DNA of 64,000 bases from Anaspis maculata. Taxonomy: Eukaryota > Arthropoda > Insecta > Coleoptera > Scraptiidae. Positions within the stretch are counted from its first letter, which is position 1. Every line of letters begins with the position of its first letter. The notes beneath the pieces were generated by a model. It was not told where the DNA came from, searched no databases, and was given only the letters and a program-made list of their open reading frames with translations. The translations under genes were made by a program, and so were the position numbers. The stretch spans positions 55,051,306-55,115,305 of the forward strand of contig OX421963.1 in NCBI GenBank assembly GCA_949128115.1. Reading direction: 5' to 3'. Below are positions 46,831-64,000 of this stretch, in pieces.

Positions 46831-46993
46831 CCGCCTGTTCAGCAGCAGTTTTTTCAATTTTACCAAACACCGTTCTCGAAAATTTTATAGAAAATAACAA
46901 GCTGGAACTGTTTTCTAATGATATTATATCTGGCTTAACCGCGGCACGCTTTTTGAAAGTGTAGGAAACTGATTTCTTTTTGAGCGGTTCCAT
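46831..46993 (-). pseudogene. Exon-like ORF in the left palindrome arm
   Basis: An ATG-started open stretch of 54 codons rich in K/S (KKKSVSYTFKKRAAVKPDII ... FGKIEKTAAE) ending at a donor-like GTAAAA. A second open stretch at about 46689-46592 (TIKCDLSDPHKEIFFF...) has an acceptor (GGAAG) and a GTAAGAG donor. I do not recognise the protein. It could be captured host exons or a small element gene. Confidence 0.45.
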
Positions 46994-47236
46994 TTTACCC
47001 GTGTGCGGCCGTGCCTACTTGACATAGACCGGACTGATTACACGAGCTTGGCAATGTACTCTTTTCCAGCTTTAAAACGCGACCATTATTATTAAGATTT
47101 TGTACATTGATTTATGAAGAAATTATATATTATTTTATCATTAATGGTCGTGTTTTAAAGCTGGAAAAGAGTACATTTCCAAGCTTTTGTAATCAGTCTG
47201 GCCTATGTCAAGTAGGCACGGCCGCACACGGGTAAA

Positions 47237-47399
47237 ATGAAACCACTCAAAAAGAAATCAGTTTCCTACACTTTCAAAAAGCGTGCCGCGGTTAAACCAG
47301 ATATAATATCATCAGAAAACAGTTCCAGCTTGTCATTCCCTATGAAATTTTCGAGAACGGTGTTTGGTAAAATTGAAAAAACTGCTGCTGAACGGGCGG
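47237..47399 (+). pseudogene. Exon-like ORF in the right palindrome arm
   Basis: The mirror copy of 46831-46993: same length, no indel, about six amino-acid changes. The partner second stretch (about 47545-47640) keeps its frame (TIKCDLSNPHKEIFFF) but has lost the acceptor AG and the donor (GTTAGA instead of GTAAGA), so this arm looks more decayed than the left. Confidence 0.45.
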
Positions 47400-49394
47400 G
47401 TAAAAATTATTCACTTCTTAGCGGGCAACATCTTCAAAAATGCTACTATTGAAATTTTAACGCCATGAATGGGTTCAGTAAGTAAAAGTCATCAGAAAAC
47501 ATCCAAAATACATGTTGCTCCGTCGTTTACTTGCGTGGAAAAACAATTAAATGTGATTTATCTAACCCGCACAAAGAAATCTTTTTTTTCAACAGTGAGA
47601 CTGGCAGAGAGATGATGGCAAATGCTTCCAATGTTTGCGTTAGAATTGTACGTTTGCATTGAGGCAAATAAAATGAAAAAGTACGGGGGTTTAACAGGTC
47701 TTTTTGCACCTTCAAGACATCCTTTACCTTTGGGCAGATGTGGAGGAATCAGCACAACTCGTTTTTGGGCGGAAACTCAGTGGTAGATACCTACTGACCT
47801 TACAAAGAGTTTGACACCATAAAAGCTTTGGTCGGAATTTTTTCTATCCAGAATGACCCACCGCCTGGCCTAACTGTAAAGAATCTGTTTTTATTTTCCA
47901 AAAATCACACGAAATTCCAAATTTTATACGTATCATGCTCTTCCCAATGGTATTTTAGAAGTCTCTATGGCTGTTTTCAATACTTTTCAATAGTTTTCAT
48001 TCATTGGTTGATGAGGGATGAGGGGTTGGTGGAAAATTTTCATTGCGGTTTTCATTAGGTCAGGAATCTACAACCAAACAGATTTTTGTGTCTGTTTATC
48101 CCACTGGACTTTCTAAATTTTGCGATATAAATTTCATTTACATCGTATTTACACGTCCTGTTTATACGAATGTAATATGGATTCGTTGGTACCTAATAAT
48201 TTCGATACTCGGTGCTATGCTGTGCTATGCGTGCACGAAGCATTTCAACGGGATGTCACGGAAGCGGAATGGAAAGTAGAAACTCAAAAGTTTAGCTAGA
48301 ATGAATGTCGTGGACTCTGTCGAAGAGGAATTTTAGATCAATATCTTAGTTTGCAGAATCAGACAAGGGTGCGGGCTTCGATCTATAAAGGCGTATTTAT
48401 TCATTTACGAGTTCATTTCTATGCAAGAAAAAACAGTTATTGGCATAACTGTGCTGTAGAGATCTTATCACAAGAGGTGTAGATAGATAGATAGGTATTG
48501 TTTTTTATAATACAAATCCACCTTTCCCATACGAGAAACCACTTACGCGCATACCTCTGAGCGCAGATTGCCGCTAATGGAAACAGCTACCACAGACTCT
48601 ACAAACAAAAGCTGGATAGTTACTTCAAAACTTGTCCTGCTTTTTTTTTGTGACAATGATGGAGAAATTTAAAGCCGTTGCGAAGTTGTAGCTATTTTTT
48701 TTTGCAAAATGTGACGTCACATGGTACTGCCTGATTGATTCTCTCCAGTGCCGTATACCGCACAACTCGGAACCTAAGTAAGTGCGCCCTTACGCACATC
48801 GTGACGTATTCTGTAAAGTGAATCGCACAGCGTGCGGTAATGGTAAAGTAAATCGCACAGTTAGGGAATTTTTGTTTCTGATGTTGGGGGAATTTTTATC
48901 GAAAGACATTGGCCGCTTTCATAAGACGGGAGCAGCTACCGCTACGCTCCTTCGGAACTGTTGGCGTCTTACGAACGCATTGTTGGAAGTAGCGGTGACT
49001 GGCGGTGACACATCCAGCGCCGCGTCAAGAATAGCCGAAAATATAATCTGGTCTTGGAGAATTTCACCTAGTGCTATAGCTCGATGGTCTATATTTAACA
49101 AGCGATTCACATTAGCTGAGAAAAAACTTATAATCTTCAAAAATTCAAAACAGCACGCAAGGTAAACGGCACCGAACAACACTCTTGAACCCATAAAATG
49201 TCAGAATGGCACTTGCGAACATCAAAATTTAACGTTTTCCACCTCCTACTCCTATCGCTCACTATGCTACCAAAATGTAGCGAACTTCCGAGCCGCTACA
49301 AAACATGGCCGTCCGCTCCGAGCGGAGCGGAAAAGTAGCGCACCGTTCACAGGACAAATCGGTAACAGTTCCACAACTGTTGTGACTTATGAAT

Positions 49395-49885
49395 GCGGCC
49401 ATTCTCAAATAATTCCAAGGACGTCTATACTGACTGGACAAGAAGCTTCGCCGGTTTTGACGTAGAAAGGTGAAGCCGAGATTTGACAATCCCGACGGTC
49501 GAAGTGTTATTGTCCGCGACTGGTCCGCCACCCGTAACCATAGTCACGTTCAGTCGGAGCACGCTCGAAACTGTCGTTCAGAAGTTTGTTGCCAGGCCCG
49601 GTATGGGCCCGGTCTTGTAAAATGATAGCAATTAGTCAATTACCTGCAACAAAAAGTGTGTTATGTCTCGGGGTCCGCTTGTTGCGAACACTATTGGGCT
49701 TGCGCGGCATAATCAACGATAATTCGCCATGGATGCACAAGAGGCTGGCGGCGTCCATCACGAATGTCACGATGACAATCCCGACGGTCGCAGATTCAAA
49801 TCAAGCTTCAAGATGGCGGCGAAGTTTCTTATCCAGCCAGTAGTATAGACATCCTTGAATAATTCACATTCAAAAATGGGAGCAT
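49395..49885. repeat. Partial inverted repeat
   Basis: The left segment (CAAATAATTCCAAGGACGTCTATACTGACTGG, 49407-49438) has a diverged complement at 49834-49866. GACAATCCCGACGGTCG occurs twice as a direct repeat (49487, 49773). Probably a degraded DNA transposon; no class assigned. Confidence 0.45.
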
Positions 49886-51099
49886 TTCACGGGAATCTGA
49901 CGCGTGCCCCGGTAGCACCTTTCACACCGAAAGCATAGGCGAGACTAGCTGTATATATTCGTAGCGAAGGCATGGCCATAGAAGTGAGATGTATCAACAA
50001 CAAAATCGTCCATATTTTCTTACCAAGTGAGGGATTTGAGAATTTCTTGATTAAATTTTAGCTTGCATTTGTAGGGCTAAGTTTTTACCTGATCACAATA
50101 ATTTTGCGAGATTTATTAAAAAAATATTCAAAATATCAATGCAAGGACTGCCCGCAGTCAACAACAACTTGGGATCAAGTAGGTGTAAAAATTAGACAGT
50201 TACAACAAGCATCAAATGTCTGATGACAGGTACTCTGCTGCCTGCCTACCTAAGTTCGATAATTTTCAAATAATTCTATTTATTGCTGTCCAGTATTCAT
50301 GTCCCAGTGTTGTAATCCAACTATATCACCACGCCGAACAAATAATTGAATGGCTATAGGTAGGTACGCTTCTAAATACACCTCAGGCCTCGCTTTAGGC
50401 ACAGTAAGTGAACACTCAATTTTCAAGAATCGATTTGTGGGTGCTTTTCTTTCAGGTCTCGACGAAAAGCGTTGTACAACAGACAACCACCGAGCCAGCA
50501 GACACCAGAGTTTGAAAATGCTATCCGTGTCTGACATTGGAATAATCTGATGGCCGTAAACACCAATCAATGTACCTCCCCCTTCTCCGATTTACTGTAG
50601 TTTTAGTTTTCAAAAAGTGTATAATATGCGATACATAATACCATTATTCTTATTTAAATACAATAAAAGTAATCAACTCGCTCTAACTTGCTCTACTTGC
50701 TCTAAATTTAGCAAAACCTAGTATCCTATGAACACGGATATTAATATTATGAACACGGATGACGGCCGCTGACACTGCTATGTGGTGCGTGCTCCTCCTG
50801 TCAAGAGTGTCAAGGCACACTTCGCACTGACCAATCAACACAATCTGCATACGGCGAGATTTTATTTGAATTTTGAATCAAGGGAGAACTTAAATCGTAG
50901 GTATTTCATGAAATACGTGGCTTTTTTACCTATAATTTTTGCCGTTTACAATACCACGGGCTACATTTCACGTTAATTATAGCTTTCAAGTCAATATCCA
51001 CTGTTATTGTTGATGTAGGGCTGTTTTATTACCTTGGATTTCTGAAAATTATTCTGGGCCCCTCACAAAGTTACAATATCGCTTTGGATTGGGGTCGTA

Positions 51100-51243
51100 G
51101 GTAAAGTACTGTACATGACACGAGTAGTAAAGCAATTACGCACTCAGGGAGTACTGCACTCGCTCGCTACACTCGCTCGTGCGCAACTTTTCCCTGCGTG
51201 CGTAATATGCTACTTACGACTCTTGTTACGTAATGTACTATTA
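51100..51243. mobile_element. Small palindromic MITE
   Basis: About 144 bases with arms GTACATGACACGAGTAGTAA and TTACGACTCTTGTTACGTAA, and matching inner GCAATTACGCACTCAGGGA / TCCCTGCGTGCGTAAT. Non-coding. Confidence 0.65.
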
Positions 51244-52875
51244 CTACTACTCCGTTCATTGTTTAAATTATTGTGTTGAGTTTCCGTTTGGTGGCTTTTG
51301 GAATGCATTAGATAGGTAAGGTATCGATAACATGTTTCAGTAGTCAAGTCAACACTATACACCTCGACAATCACCTTCGATTTCTAATGCATTGTGGGGG
51401 TCATTGGGTGGAGACTCGGCACATCATTTACTTGACAATTACCTTAATCAGTCACATATAGTAACATCTCCATGGGGTCACCATTCCTGTTACCTCCACC
51501 ACTGGAAAATACATCTCATGTCTCTGACTTTTATCAAACTTTAAAGGTCTATAGTGGCAATTGTAATTCCGAAGACAATACAACAATGACAATACTCTGT
51601 AAAATTTGAACACCCCTAAAAATTTCAGAAAGGTCTGGTCACCTAGGAACGACCAGAAATCGGCTTTACGATTGGCTGATTTCCTTTGTCAAAAAAAGTA
51701 TTTCTTAGTTTGTCTTCAAAAAAGCTTCATTTCATCCGCCGCACAAACTCTGGGCTTTGATCCTTCAGAATTCAGCTGTTATGGTTGAAAAAAATTCCAG
51801 GACTGTCCTTGAAAAAAAGCTAGAGTTGCACTTTTTTGGCGGATTTTTTTTTTCAAAAAATTCACGAGATTGAGAAAGTGCAGAAAAATGCTATGAAAAT
51901 GGCGTTTTAAATCGCACGGCACGACGCCACCTTTCCCACAAAAGCGCAGATTCCCGCTAATACAAAACAGCTATTACAGACCGCTAGTTCTACAGTCACA
52001 GGTATGCATATGAAGCTATCATGATAAAGTCACTTGCGCACATACTTTCTGAAACACCCTGTTGTTGCATAAAATCTTCCTGCGAATTTTTGCGTGGTAA
52101 TTTGCTTGTGTTCAGGTGATTTTACGCTACTGTAACTGAAAAGATCCACTTCAAAATTGCGAATAGCCCCTGTACACTTTTGCGCAGAATTGGATCGCGT
52201 TCATGGATATCCAGTATCCAGCTTGTAAGGGATCGCACTTTTGCGCCTAGTTTTAAAAAGATACCCTTTTAAATTCGCGCGAGAAATGATTTGTTGGTTG
52301 CCTAAGTAGACGACCAGAAATCGACAAGAAACGTCACCATTGAGATTAGGCGGAGACGGTCGGGGTCACAGATGTCGGGGTAGAGAAAGGGGGGAACGAG
52401 GTAATTTTCACAATACGGAGCGGTGTTCCAAGTTCTGGGCCGGAAAGTCGTGAATACAGGTGGGTTCTATTTTGATTTCCTTGCTGATTTTATTCTTCAA
52501 GGTGTTGCTTGCCTTGGCACGTAAATTTGTGGCCCGGTCAATGTAGCATGTCCCATTTTTGCGAATTTCAAGTAGGTTTTCCGGGTCTCGGCGGGCGCCA
52601 TCGCAAATGGCGACGTAAACAAGGAAAATGTAGGATTTGGGATTTTCGCCCTAGTTGAAATTAAGCCGCACAGAGAACGGGAAAAACATTACTCGTACGA
52701 TTTGTTCAGTTCGTTTCTGAGGGAAGGGACTCACCTGTCGGGTAGGTAGCTACAACGTAGGTAGGGCCGCGCTGTCTGGAATTCTAGCCAGGTCCGGATT
52801 CAGAACACATTCAATTTCCTTGATTAGCCAAAGATGTTCACTCGTTGGGTTACAATACAAAATAGGTATATACCT

Positions 52876-52906
52876 CATTCATTCATTCATTCATTCACTC
52901 ATTCAC
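52876..52906 (+). repeat. (ATTC)n microsatellite
   Basis: Seven units, the sixth reading ACTC, in the gene-free interval. Confidence 0.9.
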
Positions 52907-54316
52907 CTACTCAGGAGTGTACGTTATCACGACAGTGTTTGTTGGTACTACGAACTCTGCAAGCGGCAAAGCGAAATCTGAAAGAGCCTGGTTGAACCTG
53001 AACATGTGTGTGTGAGCTAGCTTTTAACATTTATGTTTATCATGTCCGATGTATCCTTGAAGTCGTGTAGGGGCCAACACTCCCTGGCTGCTCAGGAATT
53101 GTTCAAATGTTAGTGACTTTTGTGTGTTTCATGTTTTGGGGTTTTTCTGATTCCTGTTTGGGAATTAAGGAGGGTCAGGAATTGGGGGAGCAGTTTCAGG
53201 TTAGTAATAGATCGGTCTCAACTCTACGGGGACACCTAGCTATTGGGTTTAGGTCTTTTCAGCGGTCCCTTGAGCCTTTACACGCAAAAACCTACTCTGT
53301 GGGAACCCAGAGCCTTGATTTAGTTGAGTCGCATGTGTCTACTAATTGCTTTCTGCTTTGAGAGATGCGGAGTGGCGAAAGAGTGTGCTTTTGTGCGTAA
53401 AGCGTAAACATTGAATCCTGAGCGTAAAGTTTCACCAAAGCGTGAGCGAGCGAGTTTTCTTTTGTTGTTACGTAACTAAATGGCAAACTAAGCGAACCTC
53501 TAAAAACGTTTGAGTACCAATTTACACTGGCTTGATGAATGCATTACTAGAGTGACTTCTCTGTCATTCCACCATGACTCATTTACACTCAATTTTCATA
53601 AGATCATTTGGGAAGGGATTTTCAGCACTCAATCAGGCAATACGCAGGGGTTTCTTTGACGTGTTCTTCCCATGTGTGCCTGTCAGCGAATACGTCACTA
53701 TTCTTTTGTGTTTACTGACAGTTTGATGCGTTTTATGATTTCTTGTTGTAATTTGTTAATCAAATTATGTGTTTATTTTATTGCTGTTGATTCCTGCATT
53801 GTCTAAATGATTTGTAATGACTTTCTTGCTTCATTTGTGTTCGTGTTTTGTTTGTTTTGATCCATGCCATGTCATTTTGTCACTCTGTCAGTTTGTTGTT
53901 GTGAGGTGTTTTGAGAAAAGAAACAGATTTATTAAAACTTTGCAAACGGTTCAAATAAAAACTTCATGTTACTTGCCTTCATTCGCGTTTCATTAAGGAC
54001 TTTCAGCACCATCCCCAAATTCACATTCTCATCTAGAGTAAGAAATTCACAACGTAGGGAAAAGGTAGACTACGTAGGAAGGGGAGGGGGTAATGACGAT
54101 CGAGGCCAAACGTCGAAAAGTGGGTTACATTACAAGCTCATGTCAGATTCGATTATATTTTTGGCCAGGAAAGTTTTCCAGGCCTTCTGAAAGGAGGCTA
54201 TTGGAAATATTAAGGAAATCCCCTATCATGGTGGTACAATTTAGTTCTTCCTTTTATTATTATTCAATGAGTTGAAGGTTGAAATAAAAAAGTAGAACAA
54301 AATTATACTAAAATTG

Positions 54317-54322
54317 TTTATT
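54317..54322 (-). terminator. Candidate polyadenylation signal of the PHLDB gene
   Basis: AATAAA on the minus strand about 575 bases past the stop codon. The AT-rich interval 54323-54895 would then be the 3' UTR. Confidence 0.45.
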
Positions 54323-54895
54323 ATCATTATCGTGTAATTCGTAATAATAATTACTTTTGTGATCAATTGATGACAAAAAAATATTTCGAAAATTTTTTAG
54401 CTTGTATAAATTTGTACAAAATTTCACATAATCATAATGTAAAGACCAGTCTCTTTGACAAAGGCACCATTTTGTTGCGTTCAACTCTTACAGTTTCTAC
54501 ATAATACGTCTGGTTAAAATACGTTGTTGATAAATACTTTTGTAGCATAGGTATTTTTTAGTAGTATTACATGTTATAATAAAGACTTATAAATTTCAAA
54601 AAATACTCTTACTATGTACAACAGGCGCATACTGAGGGACGGTATTTTCATATCCAGTTAACTTTGTTTGGAAGGACCCTAGATACAAAAGTTACAATAA
54701 TTATTTCCATGGTGTTTCTTTCCAGTTTAGGGATACCTGGAAGTTATCCTGATATGAAAATATGGCCCTAAGCCAAACATCCAAATATAATTATGACAAC
54801 AATCAAAAAAATAAATAGCAATTGATACAAAAAAAGATTAACAAAATTGTATTACAAAAAAAATATGTATAGTTGGGAGAGAGAAAAAGGTGCGT

Positions 54896-62240
<7,345 letters not shown>

Positions 62241-62468
62241 CTAAAAATAGAAATAGACAATAATAATATTATATTAGTTCAAATTAAACATTTCATCAAT
62301 ATCAAAATACTATTATAAAGAAGACACACGACTTGATAAGATAAGAATTGATTGGTTGATCAACTTTTTCTTATTAGAGTAAAAAATTACGAAATAAATA
62401 GTTCGCCGTGAGGCCGTGTCACATATCACACATCACATCAGTGGTATGGACCCATAGTATGGTTGCTA

Positions 62469-63244
62469 TACAGGGTGTTTCAGTGACCTTGCATAAAATT
62501 TCGGGAGGTGATTCCTCTCAAAAAAATAAGTCGAAAAGTAAGAGTAACATTTTTTCACAAGAGTTCCAGCCCCACAAAGATACGAAGTGAAACAGAGTTT
62601 TTAATTATTTTAAAACAAAAACCAAATAAATCTGACCAGTGAGATCGAAATAAGGGGTTAGGTTGAATTGCTAAAAAAAAGCCTACGTTCCGGTCGTATT
62701 TTTGTTTGCACATTAAAATAGTCTCTTACTTTCATTTACACATTAGGTAGGTACCTACTTATGACTTTCTGACAAAATAAGAAAAAATTAAAAATCGCAT
62801 GTCATGACGCACGTTCCTAGTTTTTTCACTTTTACTCGTGTACGGTGCATCCTACAAAAAAAAAATGCAGGAGGTACAAAAGTTTAGTCTTGAACAAGTC
62901 TATCCATATGCGCAAACGAAAATACAAACGGATTGCAGACTTTTTTTTTCTGACAGTTCAACCTGTCCCAACCCCCTCTAACTCCGCCGCCACTGGCCAG
63001 ATTTGTTTGAAATTTTGCATGAACATTTGCAATGTTGAGAAACCTTTCTACAGAAAATTTGAAGTTCTTCATCTTGACGGTTCTTGAGCAAATAATTGAA
63101 AACTCTGTTTCACTTCGTACCTTTGCGGGGCTGTAACTCCCTTAGGAAACAATTTAGGAAAAAATGTTTCTCTTACTTTTCGACTTATTTTTCTGAGAGC
63201 AATCACCTCCCGAAGTATTATGCAAGGTCACTGAAACACCTGTA
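62469..63244. mobile_element. TACAGGGTGTTTCAGTGACC palindromic element, PHLDB upstream intron
   Basis: 776 bases; ends TACAGGGTGTTTCAGTGACC and GGTCACTGAAACACCTGTA, flanked by TA. Arms share TTATGCAAGGTCACTG and TAAGTCGAAAAGTAAGAG. Confidence 0.75.
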
Positions 63245-63488
63245 TAGTTTACCCGGGAAATATCACTAGAATTCTGAAGCCATCTGAATCCCAGATCAGT
63301 CCTTGAATTTGATTTTTGGAGAACTGATTCATAAAATCATAGAAACGTTCTTCAACAATAATGTCTGAAGGCCCAAGAAATGGAGTTGAAAAAATGTGCT
63401 CGTTCAAATAATTAAAGGTCAAAGTTTGAAATAATAATAGTGATGAAGACTTTATTCAACCTGGCGGGGTGTCAGCCGAAGTCTGTTG

Positions 63489-63613
63489 TTAACACGTTCA
63501 CTGCCGCGCTGGTCCCATGGGACCAGCAGGAAATTTTAACTTTTTCAGGTTCCTGGCTTGATTACGCTGCATATCGACAATGGCAGCGGTCCACCACGGC
63601 CTGAGAGGTTAAA
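63489..63613. mobile_element. Possible TTAA-bounded MITE (piggyBac-like)
   Basis: Runs from TTAACACGTTCACTGCCGCG to CGGCCTGAGAGGTTAA, about 125 bases with TTAA at both ends and a central palindrome GGTCCCATGGGACC. The inverted-repeat match between the ends is weak, so the assignment is tentative. Confidence 0.35.
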
Positions 63614-63738
63614 AGTGCATGGATATTTTTTTGATTTTTTGATATTATGCGAAATGTGGCCCTAAAAAATATTTTTACACGACCGGGTGTAAAGTGAGCC
63701 TTTTTACCCTCATTTTCAGGCGTAAAGTGACTCATTTA

Positions 63739-63777
63739 GCCCGAGGGCGTAAAATTTTTACTTTTACGCCCTCGGGC
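63739..63777. repeat. Perfect 16-base hairpin
   Basis: GCCCGAGGGCGTAAAA and its exact complement are separated by seven bases. It is preceded by repeated CGTAAAGTGA / TGTAAAGTGA motifs. Function unknown. Confidence 0.7.
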
Positions 63778-64000
63778 TTTGATTTTTTAAGCGTCAAAAA
63801 ACAAATGCCTGTAATTATTATTAAATGTCACAAACTAATAAATTTGTTGAAATGCACAGCTCAGAGGCATTTGGGACACCCCCAAAGGCGGGGAAGGGTG
63901 TATGGTTTTACTTATTAAGCTTCTCGTTGAATTGTTTGCTTTGAAAATACACATATTCGAAACTCCAAAAGTGAGGTTATGTGCGTTGACGGCTCTGGCC

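Larger units (their letters stand above)
46350..47871. mobile_element. 1.5-kb palindrome carrying duplicated exon-like sequences
   Basis: Arms of about 740 bases run from AGGCCAGGCGG to CCGCCTGGCCT, with a 50-60-base AT-rich centre near 47110. TTAG precedes GCC at the left and CTAA follows at the right, so the ends read TTAGGCC...GGCCTAA. Each arm contains two exon-like coding stretches (see 46831-46993 and 47237-47399). The class is unknown; it looks like gene capture by a fold-back element. Confidence 0.7.
48000..54316. other. Gene-free interval upstream of SDCCAG8-like gene / downstream of PHLDB
   Basis: Apart from the repeats listed separately, I see no coding exon. A segment at about 48520-48660 (CACCTTTCCC...GCGCAGATT...CCGCTAATGG) has a diverged direct copy at 51930-51990. 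The stretch 52300-52720 is less AT-rich and could hold a 5' UTR or promoter, but nothing proves it. ORFs of 60-127 codons here (for example 48782-49165) have no family resemblance. Confidence 0.4.

Noticed and set aside
48782..49165. 127-codon ORF
   Set aside because: No domain pattern, no splice partner and a partly repetitive start; not supported as a gene.

Overview
The window is AT-rich animal nuclear DNA, almost certainly from an insect. It has short GT-AG introns next to very large repeat-filled ones, many palindromic transposon derivatives, and the short palindrome TAGGTACCTA at several sites. The order cannot be fixed from sequence alone; a hemipteran is a guess. Gene models were built by reading exons, matching intron phases at every junction and comparing with recalled family proteins. 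No transcript was available.

Layout. (1) 1270-8000, minus: the cytochrome oxidase assembly factor COA3 and the mitochondrial 12S rRNA dimethylase TFB1M lie head to tail. The COA3 stop and the TFB1M start are one base apart, which looks like a two-cistron mRNA. (2) 8256-8860, plus: BLOC1S4/cappuccino, divergent from COA3. (3) 8942-19974, minus: DNA ligase I, 13 exons, complete, with a PCNA-binding box split by intron 1. Its 3' end converges on BLOC1S4. (4) 20634-35716, plus: ARMT1 (DUF89), 6 exons, divergent from LIG1 and carrying a 13.5-kb intron. (5) 38070-43417, minus: an SDCCAG8-like centrosomal coiled-coil protein with an added Q/Y-rich tail and one exon that fits only as an in-frame replacement for two others. 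(6) 54896-62240, minus: the C-terminal two-thirds of a PHLDB/LL5-type PH-domain protein, whose 5' end lies beyond the window. 43.4-54.9 kb holds no gene I can recognise.

Mobile DNA fills introns and spacers. The dominant type is a near-perfect palindrome of 0.4-1.3 kb flanked by TA and ending TACAGGGTG...CACCCTGTA. One core keeps a Tc1-like transposase helix-turn-helix fragment. ARMT1 intron 2 carries a dead piggyBac-like transposase broken by two later insertions: a 2.6-kb palindrome (AAG target duplication) and a 2.9-kb GC-rich element with a degenerate ~24-bp minisatellite (GTAT target duplication). At both sites the transposase reading is continuous across the break. A 1.5-kb palindrome at 46.35-47.87 kb carries the same exon-like coding sequences in both arms.

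The genes have no single shared pathway. They are housekeeping genes packed as divergent, convergent and possibly dicistronic pairs: mitochondria (COA3, TFB1M), lysosome-related organelles (BLOC1S4), replication and repair (LIG1, ARMT1), centrosome (SDCCAG8), cell cortex (PHLDB).
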